Made by a program: the position numbers and the translations under genes
Assembly: GCF_000384075.1 (NCBI RefSeq)
Contig: NZ_KB913025.1
Location: forward strand, 188,238 to 252,237
Origin: Methylovulum miyakonense HT12
GTDB taxonomy: Bacteria > Pseudomonadota > Gammaproteobacteria > Methylococcales > Methylomonadaceae
Direction: 5' to 3'
Length of the DNA stretch: 64,000 bases
Notes under the pieces: model-generated
What the model was told of the DNA's origin: nothing
Seen by the model: only the letters and a program-made list of their open reading frames with translations
The model's database searches: none
Shown here: positions 38,919-49,544 of the stretch, in pieces
Layout of the letters: each line of letters starts with the position of its first letter
Position numbering within the stretch: the first letter of the stretch is position 1

Positions 38919-39998
38919 TTAATGGTCTGGCGTAAAGTTTAGGCCATTTGCGATAGTCCGCAATAAAACTTCACCTAATTTTACGGGTACGGCGTTGCCG
39001 ATTTGTTGGCTGGCGGCAATGATGCCACCTTTAAAGACGAACGAATCAGGAAAGGTTTGGAAACGGGCGGCATGACGCACAGATATGCCGTGGTGTTCGG
39101 TGGGATGTACAAACCGGCCTTTGGACGGATTAGTGCAAGCCGTCGTCATTGTTGGCCCTGGCTGATTTGGATCAATTCTTCCATAAACGTCTTGATGGCC
39201 TTTATGGTTTTCATGGCAAGGCAATACCCGATTTGAATGTTTCCGGCTACCTCCGTTTAAAGGGGTTGATTTAAATACCTCAATTAATTCAGCGGTGTGA
39301 TTCATGTGAATATTATTTTCATCATTTTCATCCACTGGCTTCTCAAAAACGTGGGCTGCTGTTTGCCAAGGTTGGAGGCGTGGGTTATGTTTTACATTTT
39401 GAATATCACCATGTGTGGGTGCTGGAGGCCATGATACATTAAATTCCACATCCGGCCTGATACCTAAAATAAATATGCGTTTTCTTCTTTGCGGTAAACC
39501 GAAGTCTCTGGCATCAAGAGTAACTGGCGGCATTAGGCGATAACCTGCTTTTTCCCCTGCTTCATAAAACGCATCCAAAAATTTTCTGTGTCTAAGCCAT
39601 AAAATACCCGGTACGTTTTCCATAAGGAAAACCCTTGGCTTAAGTACTTTTACGAATTCAAAATAACGTAAAATTAATTTGTTGCGTGGATCATCAATTC
39701 CTGAATTATTGATTCTGTGGATAGAAAATCCTTGGCATGGAGGCCCCCCTAAGACAATATCACATTGTTTCTCAGCATTAAAACAGTCGTTCAGAATTTC
39801 TGTGGGGCTGATTTCGAGAATATCCCGATTATAAAGCTTGGTCGAATTGCCATTTATTAGGTTGGCTTCATACGTATCGCAAGCATGTCTGTTGAGCTCA
39901 ATCGCAGCTGCAACTGAGAAACCAATATTTTGTGCCGCCAGCGAAAACCCACCGGCGCCTGCAAACAAGTCAATGCAATATAAAGGTTTATTTTCCAT
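38919..39998 (-). CDS. C5-cytosine DNA methyltransferase
   Basis: A 359-residue DNA methyltransferase. Motif I is DLFAGAGGFSLAA (10-22), motif IV GGPPCQGFS with the catalytic Cys88, motif VI MENVPG (Glu126), motif VIII QRRKRIFILG, and motif X QQIGNAVPV. The target-recognition region lies between motifs VIII and IX; specificity cannot be read. Motif I begins at residue 10, so the ATG at 39998 is right, yet no Shine-Dalgarno sequence precedes it (ATTAAAATAGC). It leads an operon with the GHKL and receiver genes. No restriction enzyme lies beside it. Confidence 0.95.
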   Translation of the reverse strand: MENKPLYCIDLFAGAGGFSLAAQNIGFSVAAAIELNRHACDTYEANLINGNSTKLYNRDILEISPTEILNDCFNAEKQCDIVLGGPPCQGFSIHRINNSGIDDPRNKLILRYFEFVKVLKPRVFLMENVPGILWLRHRKFLDAFYEAGEKAGYRLMPPVTLDARDFGLPQRRKRIFILGIRPDVEFNVSWPPAPTHGDIQNVKHNPRLQPWQTAAHVFEKPVDENDENNIHMNHTAELIEVFKSTPLNGGSRKHSNRVLPCHENHKGHQDVYGRIDPNQPGPTMTTACTNPSKGRFVHPTEHHGISVRHAARFQTFPDSFVFKGGIIAASQQIGNAVPVKLGEVLLRTIANGLNFTPDH

Positions 39999-40480
39999 GC
40001 TATTTTAATATCGTATTATTAATGGATATATCACCAGTAATTTTGAATTTTTTAGCCCAAGGATGTTTTAAAGTCTTATATAAAAAGAGCCTAGCATTTA
40101 ACAGAGCAAATATAAATATAAGAAAAAGATGTGGGAATCCTTAAATCCAATTGCCAAACATGGAGGATTCTCAGAATGGAAAAACGATCATTTGAAGATG
40201 ATAAGCTTTGCCACTGTTTGTAGCAGGATTCAGTCTTATCAAGACCATCATTTGTTAATTCTTCTTGGCTCTATATGTGTTTTAGTTCTTTGCAAGCCAA
40301 AACACCTCAAAGTTTAAAAATAGGGGGAAAAATGGGTGTTTTGACCTATAAATCTGCTGATATTGGATTACAAATTTAGGTTTGCATCCAATAAAAGACA
40401 TTTGAAACTTTTTAGCCACCATCATTCAAAAAGACCCTGAAACCCATATTGAGTCTTTTTCTTTAATTTAACGGGCAATA
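39999..40480. other. AT-rich region upstream of the methyltransferase operon
   Basis: About 480 bases, strongly AT-rich. A possible -10 (TAATAATACGAT) lies just before the methyltransferase gene on the minus strand. A weak hairpin with arms AAAAAGAC / GTCTTTTT spans 40428-40461. A 62-codon plus-strand frame (40129-40317) has no ribosome site of note and no recognised domain; I do not call it a gene. No integrase or direct copy of the tRNA-Pro end is visible. Confidence 0.4.
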
Positions 40481-40513
40481 AAAAACCCGCCAAGCAAAAG
40501 CTTGCGGGTTTTT
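40481..40513 (-). terminator. tRNA-Pro terminator
   Basis: Hairpin AAACCCGC-(C)-AAGC / GCTTGCGGGTTT with loop AAAA. On the minus strand it is followed by TTTTTTATTG, and it lies 35 bases beyond the tRNA-Pro 3' end. The plus strand also has a T-run, so it can work both ways. Confidence 0.85.
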
Positions 40514-40547
40514 ACACTAATCCCATCCTATTTATTGGATGATTGTT

Positions 40548-40624
40548 TGGTCGGGACGACAGGATTTGAACCTGCGACCACTTGTCCCCCAGACAAGTAC
40601 GCTACCAAGCTGCGCTACGCCCCG
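40548..40624 (-). tRNA. tRNA-Pro(GGG)
   Basis: The minus strand folds as a 77-base cloverleaf: acceptor CGGGGCG paired with CGTCCCG, anticodon loop CTGGGGG giving anticodon GGG, T-arm with GGTTCAAATCC, discriminator A and encoded CCA. It lies downstream of ihfA on the same strand, as in pseudomonads. Confidence 0.96.
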
Positions 40625-40854
40625 AATTGTTTGATTATTGTACTACAAATAAGCATAAATCAGAGATAAAAATGCGCTCTGACTCACTACAAGGCAATAT
40701 AAAAATACACTTGGCTTCTCTATAGAAAACCCATTTAGTTAAAAATGGGTTAGGGATTTCTCATCTCAGCGTTGCTGCATTTAGCGAAGGATCAAAACAG
40801 GTTTTGAATTCCTTCTTTGGCCAGTCAGCTATGCAAAACGGCGGCAATGATCTG

Positions 40855-41154
40855 TTATTGTTCAGCTTCTGCGTAAACTTCTACGCGGGCTTTCAGTTTT
40901 TGGCCTGAGCGGAAAGTGACCACGCGTCTGGCGGTAATGGGAATTTCCTCGCCAGTTTTCGGGTTTCTACCTGGGCGGCTGCTTTTGTCGCGCAATTCAA
41001 ATTTGCCAAAACCGGAGATTTTGACTTGTTGGCCTTGTTCTAAAGAGCTTTTGATTTCTTCAAAAAACAATTCCACCATTTCTTTTGCTTCGCGTTTGTT
41101 CAAGCCCAGTTCGTCAAACAATTTTTCAGCAAAATCTGCTTTTGTTAATGCCAT
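40855..41154 (-). CDS. ihfA: Integration host factor alpha subunit
   Basis: A 99-residue DNA-bending protein of the HU/IHF family. [27 protein letters not shown] and the arm [23 protein letters not shown] mark the alpha subunit; it acts as a heterodimer with IhfB. It lies 4 bases after pheT, the classical pheST-ihfA arrangement, and is followed by tRNA-Pro. Confidence 0.96.
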   Translation of the reverse strand: MALTKADFAEKLFDELGLNKREAKEMVELFFEEIKSSLEQGQQVKISGFGKFELRDKSSRPGRNPKTGEEIPITARRVVTFRSGQKLKARVEVYAEAEQ

Positions 41155-41158
41155 ATCG

Positions 41159-43534
41159 TTAATCCCTCAGTTTTGCATTGATGTCATTGGTCAATCTAGC
41201 CAAGATTCTGGTTAATATCGCATCAATCTCAGAATCGGTTAGTGTTTGTAATTCGTTTTGTAAGTGTAAGCTTAAGGCGACGCTTTTATAGCCGTCTTCT
41301 ACGCCTTTACCGCGATATATATCAAAGATAACAACATCTTGTAAAGTCAATTCCTGAGAATCTTTAATACAACCAGTAATATCGTCAGCGGAAACGCCTT
41401 CTTTAACAATTAATGCCAAATCCCGGCGTACGGACGGGAATTTGGATAAGGGTTTGAAACGAGGCACTTGTTTAGCTAGCAATAAGCCTTGGTCAAGATC
41501 AAACAAGAATACTTGGCTATCAAATCCGAGTTGTTTTTCTAAAGTAGGATGCAACATGCCTAGCCAGCCGATAGATTCACCAGTCAACGTTAAGATTTCC
41601 GCTGATTGGCCTGGATGTAAGGCCGCATTTTTGGCAACGGCAAATCTGACTTCACGGCCTGTTAGTGCAAACAAGGCTTCCACATCGGCTTTGATGTCGA
41701 AAAAGTCGACTTTGCGGGATTTTTCACCCCACTGCTCAGAATATGCAGAACCTAAGGCCAAACCTGCCAAACGGCTTTGTTGATGGGTGACGCCGTCGAT
41801 TTTGATAAATCGCAATCCGGTTTCAAACAAGCGGACGCGGCTTTGTTGGCGGTTAGTGTTGTACAAGGCCGCTTTCAGCAAACCGCACCATAAGGTCGTG
41901 CGCATCATCGCCAATTCTGAGGAAATGGGATTTTTCAGGCGGATGACTTCTGCTTCAGGGTCTACAGCTTTTTGAATGTCTTCGTCGACAAAGCTATACG
42001 TGATGGCTTCTTGATAACCTCTGTCCACCAACAAATCAGCGGCGCGGCTAATGTCCAACAGGCTTTCGGTGGCTTTGCCCAAATCCGCCCGCATCAATAG
42101 GCTGTTACTTGGCAATTGGTTGTAACCATAAATGCGGGCGATTTCTTCGATCAGATCGGCTTCTATGGCGATGTCGAAACGGCAACCAGGAGGTGTGACC
42201 TGCCAACCATCGGCTTGCGCAACTACCGTCATACCTAGGCGTTGGAAAATATCCGTGATAATGGCATCGTCAAGCGCAACACCTAAGATTTTTGCGACAC
42301 GCTGTTTTCTGATGAAAATGGGCAAACGTTGCGGTAAGGTCGCCGTTGTGGTGACTTCGGTGACATTGCCAGCTTTACCGCCAGCAATGTCAATGATCAA
42401 CTGGGTGGCGCGGGCAATGGCACGCTCTTGCAAGGTCGCATCAACACCGCGTTCAAAGCGGTGTGAGGAATCGGTATGCAAACCGAAACGACGGGCTTTA
42501 CCAGCTATGCTTTGTGGTGTGAAAAATGCGCATTCTAAAAATACGTTTTGCGTAGCATCACTGACCGCCGAACTGCTGCCACCCATAACGCCTGCCAATG
42601 CTAAAGCCTGTTGGTCATCAGCAATGACTAAGGCTTCACTATCGAGTTTAATGGTCTGTCCGTTCAATAAGGCCAATTCTTCATCGGTTTTAGCCCAACG
42701 GACGGTGATGCCGCCTGTTAACTTATCAGCATCAAATGCATGTAAAGGCTGACCCAATTCCAGTAAAACGTAATTGGTCACATCAACCACTGGCCCTAAG
42801 CTGCGGACACCAGATCGGCGCAAGCGCTCTTGCATCCATAATGGCGTTTCAGCTTTGGCGTTGACACCTGTGATTAAACGGCCTAAATAACGTGGACAGG
42901 CATCGGTAGCTTCAACAGCAACCCCCAAAGTGTTAGTTTCGGTAATTTCAAAAGACTCAGCCGCTAAAGCGGACCAATCGAGCTGGTTCAACACAGCCAC
43001 TTCGCGGGCTATGCCTTCGACGCTTAAGCAATCGGCACGGTTTGGGGTCAGGTCAACTTCGATCAACATGTCGTTTAGGGACAGGTAATCACGGATGTCA
43101 ACACCAACAGGCGCATCAGACGGCAATTCCATTAAGCCATACGCTTCGGCAACCAAACCCAATTCTTTCTCAGAACATAACATGCCGAACGATTCAACGC
43201 CGCGCAATTTGGATTTTTTGATCTTGAAATCGCCTGGCAACACAGCACCGCACAAAGCCGCAGGGATTTTTAAACCGACCCGGACATTGGCAGCACCACA
43301 AACAATTTGCAAAGGCTCGGTTTCTCCGACCGCGACTCGGCAAACGCGTAGACGGTCAGCGTCAGGATGCTGTTCCATAGCCAACACTTCACCAATGACC
43401 ACGCCACTGAATACGGCAGCGGCTGGTGTCACTGAATCGACTTCCAATCCTGCCATCGTCAGTTGCGCGACCAATTCGTCGGTACTGATGGCTGGATTGA
43501 CGTATTCCCTTAACCAGGCTTCACTAATTTGCAT
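41159..43534 (-). CDS. pheT: Phenylalanyl-tRNA synthetase beta subunit
   Basis: A 791-residue subunit of the alpha2-beta2 enzyme that charges tRNA-Phe. It begins with the start helix [22 protein letters not shown], then the tRNA-binding EMAP-like domain ([20 protein letters not shown]), B3/B4 editing region, B5 domain and the C-terminal ferredoxin-fold anticodon domain ([22 protein letters not shown]). The length is normal. It follows pheS by 17 bases. Confidence 0.97.
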   Translation of the reverse strand: MQISEAWLREYVNPAISTDELVAQLTMAGLEVDSVTPAAAVFSGVVIGEVLAMEQHPDADRLRVCRVAVGETEPLQIVCGAANVRVGLKIPAALCGAVLPGDFKIKKSKLRGVESFGMLCSEKELGLVAEAYGLMELPSDAPVGVDIRDYLSLNDMLIEVDLTPNRADCLSVEGIAREVAVLNQLDWSALAAESFEITETNTLGVAVEATDACPRYLGRLITGVNAKAETPLWMQERLRRSGVRSLGPVVDVTNYVLLELGQPLHAFDADKLTGGITVRWAKTDEELALLNGQTIKLDSEALVIADDQQALALAGVMGGSSSAVSDATQNVFLECAFFTPQSIAGKARRFGLHTDSSHRFERGVDATLQERAIARATQLIIDIAGGKAGNVTEVTTTATLPQRLPIFIRKQRVAKILGVALDDAIITDIFQRLGMTVVAQADGWQVTPPGCRFDIAIEADLIEEIARIYGYNQLPSNSLLMRADLGKATESLLDISRAADLLVDRGYQEAITYSFVDEDIQKAVDPEAEVIRLKNPISSELAMMRTTLWCGLLKAALYNTNRQQSRVRLFETGLRFIKIDGVTHQQSRLAGLALGSAYSEQWGEKSRKVDFFDIKADVEALFALTGREVRFAVAKNAALHPGQSAEILTLTGESIGWLGMLHPTLEKQLGFDSQVFLFDLDQGLLLAKQVPRFKPLSKFPSVRRDLALIVKEGVSADDITGCIKDSQELTLQDVVIFDIYRGKGVEDGYKSVALSLHLQNELQTLTDSEIDAILTRILARLTNDINAKLRD

Positions 43535-43551
43535 GACTTTTCGGCCCTTGC

Positions 43552-44673
<1,122 letters not shown>

Positions 44674-44677
44674 TCAA

Positions 44678-45040
44678 TTAGGGCTTGCTTTGGTTGGCAA
44701 TAGCAATTTTTGCTATTTCACCAAATGCTTCAATATCGCGGACAGCAATATCAGCCAAGACTTTACGGTCTATGGCGACATTGGCTTTCGTCAAGCCATT
44801 GATCAAACGGCTATAAGATATGCCATACATGCGCGCAGCGGCGTTGATACGGACAATCCACAAAGCGCGGAATTGGCGTTTTTTCTGTTTGCGGTCACGG
44901 TACGCATACTGGCCTGCTTTGATAACCGCTTGTTTGGCGACGCGGAAGACCCGACTACGGGCACCGTAGTAACCTTTCGCTTGCTTTAAGATTTTTTTGT
45001 GTCTGGCTCTGGCTGTTACACCGCGTTTCACTCTAGGCAT
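44678..45040 (-). CDS. rplT: Ribosomal protein L20
   Basis: A 120-residue 23S rRNA-binding protein of the large subunit, starting [26 protein letters not shown] and containing [21 protein letters not shown]. In E. coli L20 represses the rpmI-rplT operon. It follows rpmI by 10 bases. Length and sequence are normal. Confidence 0.97.
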   Translation of the reverse strand: MPRVKRGVTARARHKKILKQAKGYYGARSRVFRVAKQAVIKAGQYAYRDRKQKKRQFRALWIVRINAAARMYGISYSRLINGLTKANVAIDRKVLADIAVRDIEAFGEIAKIAIANQSKP

Positions 45041-45050
45041 GATTCACTCC

Positions 45051-45248
45051 TCAACTGTAAGGCATCATGCGTATAGCCATACGCACATCGGATGGATGGA
45101 CAGACGCGGGTTTACGCAACTGGCGTTTTCTTTTGGTAGATTTTTTCGTCAGGATATGACGACGGTGTGATTGACCACATTTAAAACCACCGTTGCCAGT
45201 ACGTCTGAGACGCTTGGCGGCACCACGGTTTGTTTTTATTTTTGGCAT
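45051..45248 (-). CDS. rpmI: Ribosomal protein L35
   Basis: A 65-residue protein of the large subunit. I start at 45248 ([21 protein letters not shown]), the conserved L35 N terminus, instead of the longer frame. The C-terminal [24 protein letters not shown] is typical. It is followed by rplT 10 bases on, and preceded by infC 141 bases upstream. Confidence 0.96.
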   Translation of the reverse strand: MPKIKTNRGAAKRLRRTGNGGFKCGQSHRRHILTKKSTKRKRQLRKPASVHPSDVRMAIRMMPYS

Positions 45249-45389
45249 TTGTTTGCTCCAATAATTAAAAGTACAAATTCCCTGAGAAATAACCCAGCAA
45301 GGCAAAATGCATGGCCCTGAAGGATTAGCCGCATCATAAATGATGCTTTAAACAGCGCCTCCGGCACTGCCCAGCAAAGGCGGATGCCT

Positions 45390-45914
45390 TTACTTTTTCT
45401 TTTTGGGAGCCATCACCATAATCATTTGCCGCCCTTCCAATTTAGGGAATTGCTCGACTATCGCTATCTCTTCCAAATCTTTTTCGATACGCTTAAGCTG
45501 ATCCATACCGATTTCACGGTGCGCCATTTCACGCCCACGATACCTGACCGTAACCTTGGTTTTGTCACCGTCGTTCAGGAATTTGACCAGACTCTTTAGC
45601 TTGACCTGATAATCACCTTCATCCGTACCTGGCCTGAACTTGATTTCTTTGACTTGTATTTGCTTTTGCTTTTTCTTGGCTATGGCCAGTTTTTTATTTT
45701 GTTCAAACTGGTATTTGCCATAATTCATTATCTTGCAAACCGGAGGATCCGCATTTGGCGATATTTCCACTAAATCCAAGTCTGCCGCATAAGCAATTTG
45801 TTTGGCTTCATCCAAAGAGATAATACCCAACGCTTCCCCATCTGCGCCGGTAACCCGCACTCGTCTAGCGGTGATCATGTCATTGAGACGAGTTTCATCT
45901 TTTTTAGCAGCGAT
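45390..45914 (-). CDS. infC: Translation initiation factor IF-3, probable AUC start
   Basis: A 174-residue factor that blocks premature 50S joining and proofreads initiation codons. The first ATG (45878) is inside the conserved N terminus. Upstream in frame, ATC at 45912-45914 follows GGAGG at 8 bases and gives the expected leader [21 protein letters not shown]; an in-frame stop (TAA) precedes GGT-ATC, so the start must lie there or at the ATG. IF-3 is known to use rare AUU starts in E. coli as part of autoregulation, and AUC fits that logic. Other motifs: [22 protein letters not shown] and [16 protein letters not shown]. Confidence 0.9.
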   Translation of the reverse strand: MAAKKDETRLNDMITARRVRVTGADGEALGIISLDEAKQIAYAADLDLVEISPNADPPVCKIMNYGKYQFEQNKKLAIAKKKQKQIQVKEIKFRPGTDEGDYQVKLKSLVKFLNDGDKTKVTVRYRGREMAHREIGMDQLKRIEKDLEEIAIVEQFPKLEGRQMIMVMAPKKKK

Positions 45915-45936
45915 ACCTTAATCCTCCAAAATAATG

Positions 45937-47844
45937 TTATTTTCTGTCTGCAATCATGGTTTTTAACTGTTCGGTAAACTCATGGATTGCCAGACTGCCT
46001 AGGTCATCACCCTTTTGTGTCCGCACCGTAATAGTTTGTTGTTCTAATTCTTTATCACCGATGATGACAAGATACGGGATGCGTTGCATGGAGTGTTCGC
46101 GGATTTTAAATCCTATTTTTTCATTCCTCAAATCTATTTTGACCCTGAAACCTTGTTGTTCAAGGCCTTGCAACACTTTCCCCGCATATTCATGATGCCG
46201 GTCAGCGATGCTCAAAACTACGATTTGTACAGGGGCTAACCATAACGGGAATGTGCCCGCGTGCTGTTCAATCAGGATACCGATAAAGCGTTCCAAAGAC
46301 CCCAGTATCGCCCTATGCAACATCACCGGGATTTGTTTGGAGCCATCTTCCGCAATGTATACCGCATCCAGACGGTTTGGCATCGAGAAATCAACTTGGA
46401 TCGTGCCGCATTGCCAGACCCGGCCGATGCAATCTTTTAACGAAAATTCAATTTTAGGCCCATAAAACGCCCCTTCACCAGGCTGCAGTTCCCAAGCCAA
46501 GCCTTTGTTATCAAGAGCCAATTGTAGGGCGTCTTCCGCCTTATCCCAAACCGAGTCATCACCGACACGATTTTCAGGCCGGGTCGACAGTTTGATAATG
46601 ACTTCACTAAAACCAAAATCTTTATAGACATCAAACAACAAATCAATGAATGTCGAAACTTCGCTTTGGATTTGTGCTTCAGTACAGAAAATATGCGCAT
46701 CATCCTGCACAAAATTGCGCACACGCATTAAACCATGCAAGGTGCCGGAAGGCTCGTTACGGTGGCAAGAACCGAATTCCGCCAAGCGTATCGGCAAATC
46801 ACGATAACTTTTTATACCTTGGTTATAAATCTGCACATGGCAAGGGCAGTTCATCGGCTTGATCGCATAATCGCGGCTATCCGAATGGGTAGTAAAGATC
46901 ATGCTACCAAATTTGTCCCAGTGGCCAGATTTTTCCCACAAGGAACGGTCCACCACCTGTGGAGTTTTGACTTCGGCATAGCCATTCAAACGCAACTTAG
47001 CACGGACATACTGTTCAACTTGCTGATAAATTGCCCAGCCTTTTTCGTGCCAGAAGACCATACCAGGCGCTTCTTCTTGGGTATGGAACAGATCCAAAGT
47101 TTTGGCCAATTTACGGTGATCGCGTTTTTCAGCTTCTTCCAAACGGTGCAGATAAGCTTGTAAGGCCTTCTTGTCAAGCCAGGCTGTGCCATAAATGCGC
47201 TGTAACATGGCATTATTGGAATCGCCACGCCAATAAGCACCCGCCACCTTCATCAATTTGAAAGCACCTAACTTACCGGTGCTAGGGACATGGGGACCCC
47301 GGCATAAATCAGTGAAATCAGCTTGCTCATACAAAGACAAATCCTGATCCGCAGGGATAGCCTCGATAATTTCAGCTTTGTATTGTTCGCCTTGTCCACG
47401 GAAAAAACTGACTGCCTGATCTCTTGGCAGGACAAAACGCTTGATGGGGTAATCATCGGACACCAACTGCTGCATCTTAGCTTCAATTGCAGCCAGATCA
47501 TCAGGGGTAAACGCCCTTTGATAGGCGAAGTCATAGTAAAAACCGTTTTCTATGACAGGGCCGATGGTGACTTGTGCATCAGGAAACAATTGCTTAACCG
47601 CATGGGCCAGCAAATGCGCCGTGGAATGGCGGATAATCTCCAATCCGTCTTCATCTTTGGAAGTGATTATTTGTAGGCTGGCATCTTCCCCAATAAGGAA
47701 GCTGGCATCAACCAATTGCCCATTAACCCTTCCTGCCAATGTCGCTTTCGCCAAACCGGAACCGATAGATTTGGCGACATCCATAACTGTTACAGCTTGT
47801 GCAAATTCACGCTGAGAACCATCAGGAAGAGTAATGACTGGCAT
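45937..47844 (-). CDS. thrS: Threonyl-tRNA synthetase
   Basis: A 635-residue class II synthetase. It starts [16 protein letters not shown] (TGS domain), followed by the N2 editing domain with [16 protein letters not shown], class II motif 1 ([13 protein letters not shown]), motif 2 ([22 protein letters not shown]) and motif 3 ([21 protein letters not shown]), and the anticodon domain. The catalytic Zn ligands include Cys in [12 protein letters not shown]. It lies 22 bases before infC, the standard order. Confidence 0.97.
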   Translation of the reverse strand: MPVITLPDGSQREFAQAVTVMDVAKSIGSGLAKATLAGRVNGQLVDASFLIGEDASLQIITSKDEDGLEIIRHSTAHLLAHAVKQLFPDAQVTIGPVIENGFYYDFAYQRAFTPDDLAAIEAKMQQLVSDDYPIKRFVLPRDQAVSFFRGQGEQYKAEIIEAIPADQDLSLYEQADFTDLCRGPHVPSTGKLGAFKLMKVAGAYWRGDSNNAMLQRIYGTAWLDKKALQAYLHRLEEAEKRDHRKLAKTLDLFHTQEEAPGMVFWHEKGWAIYQQVEQYVRAKLRLNGYAEVKTPQVVDRSLWEKSGHWDKFGSMIFTTHSDSRDYAIKPMNCPCHVQIYNQGIKSYRDLPIRLAEFGSCHRNEPSGTLHGLMRVRNFVQDDAHIFCTEAQIQSEVSTFIDLLFDVYKDFGFSEVIIKLSTRPENRVGDDSVWDKAEDALQLALDNKGLAWELQPGEGAFYGPKIEFSLKDCIGRVWQCGTIQVDFSMPNRLDAVYIAEDGSKQIPVMLHRAILGSLERFIGILIEQHAGTFPLWLAPVQIVVLSIADRHHEYAGKVLQGLEQQGFRVKIDLRNEKIGFKIREHSMQRIPYLVIIGDKELEQQTITVRTQKGDDLGSLAIHEFTEQLKTMIADRK

Positions 47845-47873
47845 TGTTCAGTTAATTTCGATTGGTATCTGCA

Positions 47874-47900
47874 ATAAAAAAAGCACTGCCGTGCAGTGCT
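47874..47900 (-). terminator. tRNA-Val(GAC) terminator
   Basis: Stem AGCACTGC / GCAGTGCT (47882-47889 with 47893-47900), three-base loop, followed on the minus strand by a run of T (complement of 47875-47881). It ends the tRNA-Val transcript just before thrS. Confidence 0.85.
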
Positions 47901-47909
47901 TAGGAATTC

Positions 47910-47985
47910 TGGTAGGCGCGATTGGACTCGAACCAACGACCCCCACCATGTCAAGGTGGTGCTCTAACCAACTGAGCTACGCGCC
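47910..47985 (-). tRNA. tRNA-Val(GAC)
   Basis: Minus-strand cloverleaf of 76 bases: acceptor GGCGCGT with ATCGCGCC end, anticodon loop TTGACAT giving GAC, T-loop GGTTCGAGTCC, discriminator A and encoded CCA. Upstream of thrS, same strand. Confidence 0.96.
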
Positions 47986-48078
47986 TGAAGTTATTAGCTT
48001 CAAGGCCAGCTATTATACCAACCCATTTTTTTTACGCAACTGTTAAACGCATCCACTACACAAAATGTAGTGCAACGC

Positions 48079-49296
48079 TTAAAGGATAGCCTGCCCCTTA
48101 GCCAGTTTGGGCAAATTCCCTTCCAACCCCATCGCGCTACGCATCACTTTATTTTTCGCCGGCAAAATACGCTCCGCCAAACCCAAACCTAAATTGCGCA
48201 ATACTTTTATCGGCAACATGTCATTACTGAAGACCTGATAAAACACATCCATAACCGTCATCATTTTTAAATTCTCATTGCGGCGAATCTTCTCATAACG
48301 CTTCAAGACCGTTAAGCCACTGATGTCCTGACCTTTTTTAGCCGCTTCAACCAAAACCTCCGCCAACACCGCCGCATCCAATAAACCAATATTGACGCCC
48401 TGCCCCGCCAATGGGTTGATGGTATGCGCCGCGTCGCCCACCAAAACAACCCCGGGCTTTACATAACTTTGGGCATGTTGGCGCCTTAACGGAAAACTGG
48501 CGGTCGCCAATACCCGATTGACCTGCCCCAAACAATCAGGAAATGCGGCAACCAACTCATCTTTAAGCGCCTCGCCCGGCAAGGCCTTCAGGCGATTGAC
48601 CTCATCGGGGGAGTTATACCAAACAATAGACCCGTAATGTCCGGTCAATGGCAAAAAAGCCTGGGGCCCGCTAGGGACAAAACGCTGCCACGTTATATCT
48701 TGCTGCCCATACGCGGTTTCAATATAAATGACCAAGGCATGCTGGCCATAGTCCCAACTGGTCACGCCTAATCCGGCAACTTGCCTGACCCTGGACTGGC
48801 CACCGTCAGCGGCAACCAATAATTTTGCTGACAACACGCGCCCGTCAGCCAAGGCCACTTGGCTGACCTGCCCCGGATAATAAGTGATTTTATCGATAAC
48901 AGCGGGACAAACCAGCTCAACATTAGCAAAATCTTGCAACCGCTCAAGCAACGCCAACTGGGTGACCCTGTTCTCAACGATATAGCCAAGCTCAGGATAA
49001 CTGATGTCGTCACTGCAAAATTCGGTGTCACCCGCCGTTTCCCAAACCCGCATACGCCGAAACGGGCAAACACGGCGCCCCACCACACCGCGCCAAGCCC
49101 CAACGGTCTCAAGAATATTTTTTGATGCTATACTCAGGGCGGAAACCCTAAGGTCATGGGGTTGGTCGATGGCGAAAGGGACAGGCGGGAGGGCCTCTAT
49201 GACAGCGACTTTCAAAGGGCCGCCACCCAAGCCACAAGCTACCGCAGCACCGACCATGCCTCCACCCACTATGAGTACATCAAAAATTTCTTCCAT
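48079..49296 (-). CDS. UbiH/UbiF/VisC-family FAD monooxygenase
   Basis: A 405-residue flavoprotein hydroxylase. I start at ATG 49296 (MEEIFDVLIVGGGMVGAA), since the upstream codon is TTG. The Rossmann GxGxxG (VGGGMVGAAVACGLGG), the DG motif (LVAADGGQSRVRQ) and the GD motif (GVVLVGDAAHTINPLAGQGVNIG) are clear. The family hydroxylates the ubiquinone ring. UbiH, UbiF and UbiI cannot be separated from this sequence. It stands alone on the minus strand, diverging from gltB. Confidence 0.9.
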   Translation of the reverse strand: MEEIFDVLIVGGGMVGAAVACGLGGGPLKVAVIEALPPVPFAIDQPHDLRVSALSIASKNILETVGAWRGVVGRRVCPFRRMRVWETAGDTEFCSDDISYPELGYIVENRVTQLALLERLQDFANVELVCPAVIDKITYYPGQVSQVALADGRVLSAKLLVAADGGQSRVRQVAGLGVTSWDYGQHALVIYIETAYGQQDITWQRFVPSGPQAFLPLTGHYGSIVWYNSPDEVNRLKALPGEALKDELVAAFPDCLGQVNRVLATASFPLRRQHAQSYVKPGVVLVGDAAHTINPLAGQGVNIGLLDAAVLAEVLVEAAKKGQDISGLTVLKRYEKIRRNENLKMMTVMDVFYQVFSNDMLPIKVLRNLGLGLAERILPAKNKVMRSAMGLEGNLPKLAKGQAIL

Positions 49297-49544
49297 ATTA
49301 ATCAACTATCAAGTAATCTAATTTTCTGCAATTAAAAACTGGCACAGTGTGACAGATAAGCTTGGCTGTATTACAATTGCCAGGTTTCACCAAATGAAAT
49401 TTATCTGAAAGATTTGTGGCCTTGCCATGAACGGGCCCGGCAAATGCCGACTCTACCACGCATTGCATGAAAAAACGACCACATACCGCAAGAAAAACGA
49501 CATTACACGCTGTATTACAGCATGAATAGACAACGGGCTGCATC

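Noticed and set aside
40129-40317. 62-codon plus-strand frame upstream of the methyltransferase
   Set aside because: No good ribosome site, no domain and AT-rich context that favours chance frames.
40548-40570. tRNA-Pro 3' end as attachment site
   Set aside because: I looked for a second copy of the tRNA end at 33.3-34.1 kb and elsewhere by eye and found none, and no integrase is present; kept only as a hypothesis.
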